Below are positions 16,086 through 23,270 of a stretch of 37,167 bases of DNA, piece after piece (within the stretch, counting starts at the first letter, position 1; each line of letters begins with the position of its first letter). The translations under genes were made by a program, and so were the position numbers. The stretch lies in NCBI GenBank assembly GCA_946999425.1, contig CAMQDG010000005.1:1-37167 (forward strand). Direction: 5' to 3'. The notes under the pieces were generated by a model. It was given only the letters and a program-made list of their open reading frames with translations. It did not search any database and was not told where the DNA came from. Origin of the DNA: an uncultured Peptoniphilus sp. Its GTDB lineage: Bacteria > Bacillota > Clostridia > Tissierellales > Peptoniphilaceae.

Positions 16086-16130
16086 AAAAATATGGCATTA
16101 CCTAAAAATATAAGGTAATGCCATATTTTT
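16086..16130 (-). terminator. Terminator of the upstream acyl-CoA dehydrogenase gene
   Basis: Perfect 18-base arms at 16086-16103 and 16113-16130 around a nine-base loop, ending in T5-A-T4 on the minus strand. It separates this gene from the etf-had operon, so the two are distinct transcription units. Confidence 0.9.
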
Positions 16131-16165
16131 AAAAATTCTATTATAATCCTTCAATTAACTATTAT

Positions 16166-17308
16166 TTACTTAAAAATAGCTCCTTGTATAACCATATGTT
16201 GAATTTCATTAGTTCCTTCATAGATTTGTGTGATTTTTGCATCTCTCATCATACGTTCTACATGGAATTCTTTCATATAGCCTTCGCCGCCCATTAATTG
16301 AATACATTCTGTTGTAACTTTCATAGCAGCATCTGTACATAAAAGTTTAGCTTGTGCACATGTTTTCGGTTCAACAATTCCTTGATCAAGCATCCAAGCT
16401 CCCTTGTATAGCATAAGCTCAGCTTGGTCAATAATATTTGCAAGGTCAACTGCTTTAAAAGCAAGATATTGATTTTTGTAAAGAGGTCTTCCAAATTGAA
16501 CTCTATTTTTCAAAAATTCAATAGCTCTTTCATAAGCTCCCTTTGCAATACCTAAAGCTTGTGCTGCAACTCCAACACGTCCTGCATTTAAAGTGTCCAT
16601 AGCAAGTTTGAATCCGTCCCCTTCTTTACCAAGGCGACAAGTTGCTGGAACTACCATGTCTGTAAATTTAAGCTCAGCTACTTCAAGGCTTCTAAGTCCC
16701 ATTTTATCTTCCAATCTTACAAGTTCAAATCCTGGTGTATTTGTTGGAATCATAAATGAGGTAAGACCTTTTGTTCCTGGTGCATCTAAATCAGTTTTAG
16801 CAACTAACATTGCATAATCTGCTTCTTTTCCGTTAGTAATGAATCTTTTTGTACCATTGATTATGTAGTTATCTCCATCACGTCTTGCTATTGTTTGTAC
16901 ACCACTTGCATCACTTCCTGCATTCTTTTCAGTTAATGCAAAACATCCTGTAATAGATCCGTCGCAAACTCCACCTACAAAAAACTTCTTTTGTTCTTCT
17001 GTTCCATATTTCAAAACTCCTCCAAGGAATAAAGAAAGAGATACTGAGCAAAATACGCAAAGAGAAGCATCAACTTTTGCAAGTTCTTCTAAAGTTAAAA
17101 TATAAGACATGTAGTCTTTTCCAAGTCCACCATATTTTTTATCGAATTGGAAGCCTATAAATCCTTCTTTAACAAGTTCTTTGTATAAATCCATAGGTAA
17201 AATAGAATCTCTATCTCTTTCCAATACTCCAGGTAGAACTTTCTCTTCCGCAAACTTACGAGCACGTGCTTGAACTTCTAAATGTTCTTTTGATAGTTGA
17301 AAATCCAT
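16166..17308 (-). CDS. Second acyl-CoA dehydrogenase (butyryl-CoA dehydrogenase type)
   Basis: 380 residues from the ATG at 17308 with AAGGAGG seven bases upstream. Full-length FAD acyl-CoA dehydrogenase: CFALTEKNAGSDASG signature, FITNGKEADYA, MGLRSLEVAELKF, QFGRPLYKNQ, and the catalytic base E364 in IYEGTNEIQHM. It resembles short-chain butyryl-CoA dehydrogenases. It has its own promoter and terminator but shares the GntR-type sites with the etf-had operon. With only one etfBA pair here, both dehydrogenases probably use the same ETF. It could serve crotonyl-CoA (butyrate formation) while AcdB serves the Had product, or the two may overlap. Confidence 0.9.
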   Translation of the reverse strand: MDFQLSKEHLEVQARARKFAEEKVLPGVLERDRDSILPMDLYKELVKEGFIGFQFDKKYGGLGKDYMSYILTLEELAKVDASLCVFCSVSLSLFLGGVLKYGTEEQKKFFVGGVCDGSITGCFALTEKNAGSDASGVQTIARRDGDNYIINGTKRFITNGKEADYAMLVAKTDLDAPGTKGLTSFMIPTNTPGFELVRLEDKMGLRSLEVAELKFTDMVVPATCRLGKEGDGFKLAMDTLNAGRVGVAAQALGIAKGAYERAIEFLKNRVQFGRPLYKNQYLAFKAVDLANIIDQAELMLYKGAWMLDQGIVEPKTCAQAKLLCTDAAMKVTTECIQLMGGEGYMKEFHVERMMRDAKITQIYEGTNEIQHMVIQGAIFK

Positions 17309-17371
17309 CAAAAAACCTCCTTTTTTTCTTTTTTTTAGTATTAACGATTTTTTAATTATCTCGTTGCTCTT

Positions 17372-17400
17372 ATTGTACTAATTTAAAAATTATAGGTCAA
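17372..17400 (-). promoter_or_regulatory. Sigma-A promoter of the second acyl-CoA dehydrogenase
   Basis: Minus strand TTGACC (17400-17395), 17-base spacer, TACAAT (17377-17372). The start of transcription near 17365 gives a leader of about 57 bases. Confidence 0.8.
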
Positions 17401-17448
17401 GTATATGATATTAATAATCAAACAATCGAAATACTTGATTAATTCATT

Positions 17449-17463
17449 ATTGGTAATACCAAT
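17449..17463. promoter_or_regulatory. Perfect 15-base GntR/FadR-type operator
   Basis: ATTGGTAATACCAAT is a palindrome that matches TGGTnnnACCA exactly. It is centred about 91 bases upstream of the start predicted from the promoter at 17372. It also abuts a TATAAT on the minus strand (17466-17461), which could be a second, repressed promoter with a poor -35. Confidence 0.7.
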
Positions 17464-17672
17464 TATATGCCTAAATTTAGCCTTTTTCTGCCTTTAAAAT
17501 AAAATTTTAAAGTTTTTTTTATTTATTTGAATAAAAAAATAAAAAAAATTTTTTTAATTTTTTTTCGATTTTTACAATATTTTGTTAAAAAATTTTTTAT
17601 TATCAATTATTTTTTAATTTTTTTAGTGGTAATACCTTATGAATTTATTTATTTTTTATAAAAATTTTCTCC
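17464..17672. other. Very AT-rich spacer upstream of the acyl-CoA dehydrogenase gene
   Basis: Part of the 400-base gap between this gene and gntR. It consists mainly of A- and T-tracts, notably 17505-17625, with no credible coding frame on either strand. Apart from the operator copy at 17627 I see no structure in it. Curved or UP-element-like DNA is possible. Confidence 0.6.
17626..17637. promoter_or_regulatory. Third copy of the operator core TGGTAATACC
   Basis: Identical to the cores at 15920 and 17451, 35 bases past the gntR terminator and 176 bases from the perfect operator. Two sites at this distance could support DNA looping by a dimeric FadR-type repressor (inference). Confidence 0.55.
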
Positions 17673-17704
17673 ATAAAAAAACAGTCCTCTTTTATGAGGA
17701 CCGC
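17673..17704 (-). terminator. Terminator of the gntR gene
   Basis: Minus strand GTCCTC-loop-GAGGAC followed by TGTTTTTTT, a few bases after the gntR stop. Confidence 0.9.
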
Positions 17705-17708
17705 CCTT

Positions 17709-18431
17709 TTATTTTATATCTTTAATTGATTTTCTTATTCTGTTAAAATGTTTGTTCATAAATATTTGTGCGAGTACTGGATCTGAATCCTTTATAGAAT
17801 CATAAATTGGCTTGTGATAGCTAAAAAGTTCTTCTGAGCTTTCTCCCTCTAAGGTAACTGCCACAGTTGTATCTTTTATGCTATCATAAAATAGTTTATT
17901 CATGGCTAAATAGGATTCTATTATTAAGGCATTATTAGACATTTCCGAAATTAATGTATGAAATAGACCGTCTAATTTTTGAAATTCATATATTGTGTCT
18001 GACACTTTTATTTTTATTAAAATTTCTTCCATCTTTTTAAGTTGATCGGTCGTTCTTCTTTCTGCTGCAAGTTTTACAGCTTCATATTCAAACATTTCTC
18101 TAAACTCCATAATTTCTGAAATGGTAACTGAATTCATACGAGAGATTGCACTTAAAGATGAAAACATTACATTTTTCATGTTATTAGCAACATAGGAGCC
18201 GTCTCCATGTTTTGTTTCAACTAAGCCCATGTTCTCAAGACTTCTTATTGCTTCTCTAACTGAAGGTCTTCCTGAGTCATATTTTTTTGCAAGTTCTCTT
18301 TCAGGTGGTAGTTTGGTTCCCACTGAAAGAGTCCCTAAAAAAATCTTATTTTTTATAGTTTCCGCTATTTGTAAATATTGCGGTTTGTTATTTTTATCAT
18401 CATTATTTTGAACTGAACTTTTTATATCCAA
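17709..18431 (-). CDS. FadR-subfamily GntR transcriptional regulator
   Basis: 240 residues, start TTG with GTAGGTG about eight bases upstream. The N-terminal winged helix (about 18-85) has the GntR signature LPPERELAKKYDSGRPSVREAIRSLE and the wing GDGSYV. The C-terminal all-helical FCD domain (about 98-235) is the effector domain of the FadR/LldR group, often binding acyl-CoA, organic acids or a metal. Its position beside acyl-CoA dehydrogenase and the Had operon, and the three TGGTAATACC sites, make it the probable local regulator. A hydroxyacid or acyl-CoA intermediate is a reasonable but unproved effector. Its own control region has only a half-site (TGGTAAT at 18571). Confidence 0.88.
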   Translation of the reverse strand: MDIKSSVQNNDDKNNKPQYLQIAETIKNKIFLGTLSVGTKLPPERELAKKYDSGRPSVREAIRSLENMGLVETKHGDGSYVANNMKNVMFSSLSAISRMNSVTISEIMEFREMFEYEAVKLAAERRTTDQLKKMEEILIKIKVSDTIYEFQKLDGLFHTLISEMSNNALIIESYLAMNKLFYDSIKDTTVAVTLEGESSEELFSYHKPIYDSIKDSDPVLAQIFMNKHFNRIRKSIKDIK

Positions 18432-18507
18432 TTAAAACACCTACTCATTTAAAACTCTACTTTTTATAAATCTTATGCTTTATTTATATTTAAATCTCTT
18501 TTCTATT

Positions 18508-18536
18508 TTTATATCATATACAATTTATTATGTCAC
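18508..18536 (-). promoter_or_regulatory. Promoter of the gntR gene
   Basis: Minus strand GTGACA (18536-18531), 17-base spacer ending in TGA, TATAAA (18513-18508): a -35 with an extended -10. Confidence 0.65.
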
Positions 18537-18647
18537 TTTTTTCAATGATTTCTATGTTTTTAATTATCTCTGGTAATTTGAATCCGAAACATATCTATTC
18601 TTACAGAAGAGAAAAATGGTTTTTATTCGTTTTATTTATAAAAAAAA

Positions 18648-18723
18648 TGGAGCTAACGGCGGGAATTGAACCCGCGACCTCTACATTACCAATGTAGTGC
18701 TCTACCTACTGAGCTACGATAGC
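18648..18723 (-). tRNA. tRNA-Thr (anticodon GGU)
   Basis: 76 bases with encoded CCA. D-arm AGCTCAGTAGGTAGAGC, anticodon arm CTACA-TTGGTAA-TGTAG with anticodon GGT, T-arm GCGGG-TTCAATT-CCCGC. GGU reads ACC and ACU, hence threonine. The acceptor stem GCTATCG/CGTTAGC has one U-U mismatch at the fifth pair. Seven T follow the CCA at once, so the 3' end of the transcript lies next to the mature end. Confidence 0.95.
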
Positions 18724-18732
18724 ATTAGCTTT

Positions 18733-18761
18733 ATTTTAATTTTAAAGGACAAGTTTGTCAA
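18733..18761 (-). promoter_or_regulatory. Promoter of tRNA-Thr
   Basis: Minus strand TTGACA (18761-18756), 17-base spacer, TAAAAT (18738-18733), about 10 bases before the tRNA. It starts just past the stop of the rae1 gene, inside the loop of the hairpin at 18742-18787. Confidence 0.8.
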
Positions 18762-18787
18762 TATTTTCATTGATACTTGTCCTTTAA
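18742..18787. repeat. Perfect 13-base inverted repeat over the rae1 stop
   Basis: Arms TTAAAGGACAAGT (18742-18754) and its complement (18775-18787) with a 20-base loop. The minus-strand 5' arm encodes the last residues of Rae1 (LKDKY); the stop codon and the tRNA -35 fall in the loop. The T-run after the stem is poor, so it is a weak terminator or a processing signal. Confidence 0.6.
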
Positions 18788-19285
18788 TTTTTCTAATAAT
18801 TCCATGTGCCTTGTCATGGTATTTATTGTATCTTTTTTAAGTTCTTTTGTTTTTCTTTTTATTTTCTTTTTGCCTTCGAGAATTTCATTTTCCAATTCTC
18901 TTGCAGAAAGCCTTGTTCCTCCTCTTGATAAAATAAGTTGCTGCTCCATATTGTCCGACGTTGCCACCCTTACTGTGTGAAGTCTTCCTATTTTATCAAG
19001 CTCATGTTCTATATAGGCGTCTGCAGTTTCAAATTCTTTTGTAAATACTACGTCTATTCCCTTTCTATGAAAGTTTGAACCTGGAGATTTTTTTACTTTG
19101 TAACCGTCAAAGACCAGGATTATATATTCGCCTGTTACGTTACTGTGTTCAGCCAACATATCCATTAAAAGCTCTCTTGCCAGTTCCAAGTCTTGAGCTG
19201 ATATGTCTTTAAGTTTTTGTATATGGTTTAATATATTGTATCCGTCTACAAATAGATACTTCCTGTTCTTTTTATAAATTTTCAT
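18767..19285 (-). CDS. rae1: NYN-domain ribosome-associated endonuclease (Rae1/YacP)
   Basis: 172 residues. The PIN-like NYN fold opens with FVDGYNIL and continues with YIILVFDGYKVKKSPGS and VATSDNMEQQLILSRGGTRLSARELENEI, typical of YacP/Rae1, with the acidic residues expected to bind the metal. The Bacillus subtilis homologue enters the ribosomal A site and cuts certain mRNAs during translation. The C-terminal tail (about 140-172) is basic. It overlaps rlmB by four bases (ATGA). The order cysS-mrnC-rlmB-rae1 is conserved in Firmicutes. Confidence 0.9.
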   Translation of the reverse strand: MKIYKKNRKYLFVDGYNILNHIQKLKDISAQDLELARELLMDMLAEHSNVTGEYIILVFDGYKVKKSPGSNFHRKGIDVVFTKEFETADAYIEHELDKIGRLHTVRVATSDNMEQQLILSRGGTRLSARELENEILEGKKKIKRKTKELKKDTINTMTRHMELLEKLKDKYQ

Positions 19286-20001
19286 TTTGCTTGTCTCATT
19301 ACTTCAAATATCATTATTGCAGCAGCGCATGAAGCATTAAGGGAATTTATATTTCCTTTCATGGGTATAGAAATTATTTGGTCACAATTTTTTTCTACAC
19401 TGTGCCCCAAACCCTTTCCTTCATTTCCTATTACAAGGCATATATCCCCTCTTAAGTCACTTTCATATATGGAGTCCCCTTCCATATCTGCTCCATAAAC
19501 CCACACACCTTTTTCTTTAAGCTTTTCTATTGTTTGTGATAGGTTTACTACTCTTGCTACTTTTACACGCTCTATGGCCCCTGCTGAGGATTTATAGACT
19601 GCATCATTTACTAAGGCCGATCTTCTTTTTGGAATTATTATTCCTGTAAATCCTGCTGCCTCGACACTTCTTGCTATGGCTCCGAAATTGTAGGGATCTT
19701 CTACTTCATCAAGTATAATAAGACGAATTGTTTTATCTTTTACTTTTGCCTCTTCTATCATTTCATCTAAATCACTGTAAACAAACTGACTTACAAGGGC
19801 AACTATACCTTGATGGTTTACATCTCCTACCATTTCAAATATTTTTTTCTTATCACATTCAGTCAAGACTACTTTTTCTGCTCTTGCCATGGCAAATATT
19901 TTATTTGCCGATCCTGATAAATTTTTAAGAGCATAAAGTTTGTCGACTTTTTTTGCTTTTAATGCTTCTATTACTGCATTTCTTCCATATATATAAGTCA
20001 T
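19282..20001 (-). CDS. rlmB: 23S rRNA (guanosine-2'-O)-methyltransferase RlmB (SpoU/TrmH family)
   Basis: 239 residues. N-terminal substrate-binding domain with YGRNAVIEAL, then the SPOUT knot domain with the three SpoU motifs: DEVEDPYNFGAIARSVEAAG, LVIGNEGKGLG and ISIPMKGNINSLNASCAAAIM. It methylates ribose 2'-O of a conserved guanosine of 23S rRNA using S-adenosylmethionine. The ATG overlaps the thyX stop (ATGA) and the stop overlaps rae1, so the run is translationally coupled. Confidence 0.93.
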   Translation of the reverse strand: MTYIYGRNAVIEALKAKKVDKLYALKNLSGSANKIFAMARAEKVVLTECDKKKIFEMVGDVNHQGIVALVSQFVYSDLDEMIEEAKVKDKTIRLIILDEVEDPYNFGAIARSVEAAGFTGIIIPKRRSALVNDAVYKSSAGAIERVKVARVVNLSQTIEKLKEKGVWVYGADMEGDSIYESDLRGDICLVIGNEGKGLGHSVEKNCDQIISIPMKGNINSLNASCAAAIMIFEVMRQAK

Positions 20002-20765
20002 TCTGCACCTAAATTTCTAAATTTTTCCCTTACTTCATTTATTTTTCCGCAAGTCATTTTTCCTTCAGGACACGGTCCTTTTACACATCCAGGTCCTGCA
20101 TCTTTAAAAATTACAGGACTTATTTGTTTGAGTTCTTCAAGCATCTTAGTTGCTAAATCCCTTATTTCCCATTGGGCTCTATTGCAACATCTAAGCTCTA
20201 AAAAGTGAAGCAGACTTCTTACGTTCATTGTGAAGACAATTTTTGTTTCACAGGCATTTGGAAAAACATATCTTGCATCTTCTATGGATTCCTTTGTAGC
20301 AGATTTTTTTGCCTTTTCTTCTTCCATACCCTCTGCAATATATTTTTGAGCATTATCTTCTATTAAAAGTTCGGAAATTTTCCTATAAGCTTCTTTGTCA
20401 CTTTCCATTGTTTCTATAAATATTTTTAAAGCTTCCTTATTTTTTGCTATTTTGGGAGGAACTATATATTCAAAGTTGTTAAGCTCCACATATCTTTGGG
20501 ATTGTTGGGAGTAGCTGGCAATTCTATGTCTTACCAATTGATGGCTTAAAGTTCTTGAAATCCCTTCCACTGCAAAGGTAAAGCTTACATGTTCAAGGGG
20601 TGAAGCGTGGGAAAATCCCATAAGCATCTTTATAAATTTTTCCGTTGCTTCCTTATCTAACTTTTCTTTTATTTGATCTACTCCAACTTTTGAATAGCAA
20701 AGTTTTGCCGCCTGAGCTACTAAAAGGTCCGGATTAGGTGTGTGTGCTATTATTTCAACTTTCAT
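19998..20765 (-). CDS. thyX: Flavin-dependent thymidylate synthase ThyX
   Basis: 255 residues with the diagnostic ThyX motif RHRIASYSQQSQRY (RHRxxSxxxxSxR) near residue 79 and the C-terminal NVRSLLHFLELRCCNRAQWEIR. It makes dTMP from dUMP with FAD, NADPH and methylenetetrahydrofolate, without releasing dihydrofolate as ThyA does. The ATG overlaps the mrnC stop by four bases. thyX is an insertion into the usual cysS-mrnC-rlmB-rae1 order; base composition does not set it apart. Confidence 0.96.
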   Translation of the reverse strand: MKVEIIAHTPNPDLLVAQAAKLCYSKVGVDQIKEKLDKEATEKFIKMLMGFSHASPLEHVSFTFAVEGISRTLSHQLVRHRIASYSQQSQRYVELNNFEYIVPPKIAKNKEALKIFIETMESDKEAYRKISELLIEDNAQKYIAEGMEEEKAKKSATKESIEDARYVFPNACETKIVFTMNVRSLLHFLELRCCNRAQWEIRDLATKMLEELKQISPVIFKDAGPGCVKGPCPEGKMTCGKINEVREKFRNLGAE

Positions 20766-21178
20766 TTTTCCTCCATCAAATCTATTAATTGTGACATTCT
20801 CAGATCCTGTCCTGTGAGATATAAATAACCAAATAGGGCTTCAAGACCTGTGGCATTTTTATAATCTATTACACTGGCATTTTTTGCCATAGTGTGAGGT
20901 TTTGCATTGCGACCTCTTTTAAAAATATAAATTTCATCTTCTTCTAAAAAATCAATAATTCCCAAGATTTTTCTTGCTTGAGCTGAAGCTTTTACTGAAT
21001 TTGCCGACTCCCTATGAAGAGTTGAAGCTTTTTTATTTTTATTCAAAACTTTTGTACGGATAAAAAGTTCATAAACTCCATCTCCTATAAAAGCAAGGGC
21101 AAGAGGGGAATATTGCCTTGCTTGGTCCTTTGTTAAAATTTTTCCCTTACTTAAAAAAACATTTAAATTCTCGTCCAC
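20762..21178 (-). CDS. mrnC: Mini-ribonuclease III (MrnC)
   Basis: 138 residues, start GTG with AAGGAA about nine bases upstream. RNase III catalytic fold without the double-stranded-RNA-binding domain: SPLALAFIGDGVYELFIR with the conserved acidic residue, KASTLHRESANSVKASAQA, and YKNATGLEALFGYLYL. In B. subtilis it trims the ends of pre-23S rRNA. The 5' end overlaps cysS by 16 bases. Confidence 0.93.
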   Translation of the reverse strand: MDENLNVFLSKGKILTKDQARQYSPLALAFIGDGVYELFIRTKVLNKNKKASTLHRESANSVKASAQARKILGIIDFLEEDEIYIFKRGRNAKPHTMAKNASVIDYKNATGLEALFGYLYLTGQDLRMSQLIDLMEEK

Positions 21179-22551
21179 TTGGTTCCATTCCTTGAATCTT
21201 TTATTTCAATTCCCATCTCTTTAAGTTTATCTCTTATTTGGTCAGCTTTTGCAAAATCTTTATTTTTTCTTGCATCTTCCCTTTCCCTTATAAGATTTTC
21301 AACTTCAGAGTCAATGTCTTCTTTTTCCCTCTCAAGAATACCTAAAACTTTTGCAAGTTTCATTAAATATTTTTGTGCAAGTAAAAGATCTTCTTTACTT
21401 GAGCTTTCATTAAGGTCAGTATTTATTATTTTTACTATGTTAAATATTGCCGTTAGGGCATCTGCCGTATTTATATCATCTTCCATGGAAGCTTCAAAGA
21501 ATTTTCTCTCTTCTTCCAATTTTTCTTGTAAATCTTTAGATTCTACACCATCTTTTGCATTTTCCATTAAACTTTCAAGTTCTTCTTTTGCATTATATAT
21601 TCTTTGCAAAGAATTTTTACATTGATCCATTATATCCCTTGAAAAATTAATAGGATTTCTATAGTGGGCAGTTAAAAGAAAATATCTTAAAACTTCCAGT
21701 TCAAACTCCTCTGAAACTTCACGAATTGTAAAGAAATTACCCTTGCTCTTACTCATCTTTTCATTGTCAACTGTAATCATGCCGTTGTGAAGCCAATATC
21801 TTGCAAAGGGCACTCCGTTACAAGTTTCACTTTGAGCAATTTCATTTTCATGATGGGGAAATTGTAAATCTTCTCCTCCTGAATGAATGTCAATAGTATC
21901 TCCAAGGAGGGTCTTAGCCATTACAGAGCATTCTATGTGCCAACCGGGCCTACCTTGAGACCAAGGTGAATCCCAATAGGGTTCTCCCTCTTTTTTTGCC
22001 TTCCAAAGGGCAAAATCTCCAGGATGTTTTTTATGTTCACTTACATCAATCCTCGCTCCAGACATTAACTCTTCAATATTCTTTTTAGAAAGCTTTCCAT
22101 AATCCTTAGCCTTTGTTATATCAAAGTAAACATCACCATTAGATTCATAAGCAGCACCTTTTTTTACAAGAGTGTCTATAAATTCAACCATTTCCTTTAT
22201 CATATGAGTGGCTCTTGGATTTATAGTTTCATAATCGTATAAATGTAAGCCATTTGCATCAACCTTAAACTCTTTTATATATCTGTCGGCTATATCTGAA
22301 ACTTGCACCCCTTCTTCATTAGCTTTTTTTATCATTTTATCGTCAATATCAGTAAAATTAACCACAAATTTTACCTCAAGACCCTTATATATAAAATATC
22401 TTCTTAAAGTATCAAAAATTACAAGGGGTCTGGCATTTCCTACGTGGATAAAATTGTATACAGTAGGACCACAATTATACATTCTCACATGGCCCGGCTC
22501 TATAGGTTTAAATTCTTCTTTTTTTCTCGTAAGTGTGTTATACAGTTTCAT
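21163..22551 (-). CDS. cysS: Cysteinyl-tRNA synthetase
   Basis: 462 residues, class I synthetase. The HIGH-type motif is HVGN in YNCGPTVYNFIHVGNARP, with a zinc-ligand cysteine just before. The zinc region includes WHIECSVMAKTLLGDTIDIHSGGEDLQFPHHENE, and KMSKSKGN binds ATP. The C-terminal helical DALR-like part ends with the usual REREDARKNKDFAKADQIRDKL. GGAGGTATC precedes the ATG. It is preceded by a T-box leader, so expression should rise when tRNA-Cys is uncharged. It heads the run cysS-mrnC-thyX-rlmB-rae1. Confidence 0.97.
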   Translation of the reverse strand: MKLYNTLTRKKEEFKPIEPGHVRMYNCGPTVYNFIHVGNARPLVIFDTLRRYFIYKGLEVKFVVNFTDIDDKMIKKANEEGVQVSDIADRYIKEFKVDANGLHLYDYETINPRATHMIKEMVEFIDTLVKKGAAYESNGDVYFDITKAKDYGKLSKKNIEELMSGARIDVSEHKKHPGDFALWKAKKEGEPYWDSPWSQGRPGWHIECSVMAKTLLGDTIDIHSGGEDLQFPHHENEIAQSETCNGVPFARYWLHNGMITVDNEKMSKSKGNFFTIREVSEEFELEVLRYFLLTAHYRNPINFSRDIMDQCKNSLQRIYNAKEELESLMENAKDGVESKDLQEKLEEERKFFEASMEDDINTADALTAIFNIVKIINTDLNESSSKEDLLLAQKYLMKLAKVLGILEREKEDIDSEVENLIREREDARKNKDFAKADQIRDKLKEMGIEIKDSRNGTKWTRI

Positions 22552-22569
22552 GATACCTCCTAAATTTTA

Positions 22570-22709
22570 AAAAAAATAATCGCCCCAAAGAGACGATTCC
22601 ACTCAAATTCATTTAGATAAAGCTCCCGCTATAAGCAAAATAGACGCATCTGTCAAAACTTGTCAAAACATCTTTCACCAAGGAATGTTCTCTCTTTGTA
22701 ACAAGGCTT
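22570..22709 (-). promoter_or_regulatory. T-box riboswitch of cysS (Cys)
   Basis: Read on the minus strand in T-box order: AGAGAG (22695-22690), GGTGAAAG (22679-22672), candidate specifier codon TGC (22648-22646, cysteine), T-box core GAGTGGAATCG (22604-22594) whose TGGA bulge pairs with the UCCA end expected for tRNA-Cys, then a terminator: nine-base arms AATCGTCTC and GGGGCGATT around TTT (22598-22578), followed by a T-run. Core and terminator arms overlap, giving the antiterminator/terminator switch. The leader is short, about 140 bases, so stem I appears reduced. The 5' end is approximate. Confidence 0.75.
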
Positions 22710-22720
22710 TTGACCTTCTT

Positions 22721-23236
22721 CTATTTTTTCGCTTCTATTAATTTTTCAGCAGAGTTGAAAAAATCTCTGTAATAACTGAGATTAATTAAAATTCCTTCAT
22801 CTATCATTCGAAAAATCTCATCAACTGAAGCAATTTTTACATCTTCAACCTCTTCCTCCTGAAGCTTTACATCTTCAAGATTTACATTCATATCTATAAG
22901 ATAAATATAAAAAATTCCATTATCCTCTCTGATAATTCTCTTTAAATATATTTTATTCCTATCTAAATCTATGCCAAGTTCTTCTTTTGTTTCACGCAAA
23001 AGTCCGTCAATAGGTTCTTCTCCACTAATAACAGACCCTCCCACAGAACAATACCACATTCCTCCAAAAGTTTTTTTCCTCTTTGAACGTTTTTGAATCA
23101 AATAAGTTTCCTTGTCAGTCCTTATCCAACCCTCAACTATAATATGGTATTCTCCAGACAAAAGAGGTGAGCCTTTTTTTACAACTTTATACTTTTTTTC
23201 TCCCTTTTTATTGTAAATATCCCAATACTCAGTCAT
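22721..23236 (-). CDS. Nudix hydrolase
   Basis: 171 residues with a complete Nudix box at residues 67-89 (GSVISGEEPIDGLLRETKEELGI), the magnesium-binding helix-loop-helix that cuts nucleoside diphosphates linked to another group X. The N-terminal WDIYNKKGEKKYKVVKKGSPLLSGEYHIIVEGWI resembles the isopentenyl-diphosphate-isomerase-like/YfcD group of Nudix proteins, whose substrates are mostly unknown. It follows rapZ by 34 bases and precedes the cysS T-box directly, so it may belong to the murB-rapZ transcript. Confidence 0.88.
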   Translation of the reverse strand: MTEYWDIYNKKGEKKYKVVKKGSPLLSGEYHIIVEGWIRTDKETYLIQKRSKRKKTFGGMWYCSVGGSVISGEEPIDGLLRETKEELGIDLDRNKIYLKRIIREDNGIFYIYLIDMNVNLEDVKLQEEEVEDVKIASVDEIFRMIDEGILINLSYYRDFFNSAEKLIEAKK

Positions 23237-23270
23237 AATTTCCTCTATTATACTTTATTTTAAATAAATT

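Noticed and set aside
16086..16130. GGTAAT within the long hairpin as a further GntR operator
   Set aside because: The sequence is explained by an 18-base terminator stem with T-run and lacks the ACC half in the right spacing.
17500..17625. A/T tracts as an origin of replication or an integration site
   Set aside because: No DnaA boxes, iterons, direct repeats or mobility genes are seen; the whole genome segment is AT-rich.
18571..18580. TGGTAATTTG upstream of gntR as an operator
   Set aside because: Only half of the dyad matches and it lies upstream of the -35; kept only as a remark in the gntR entry.
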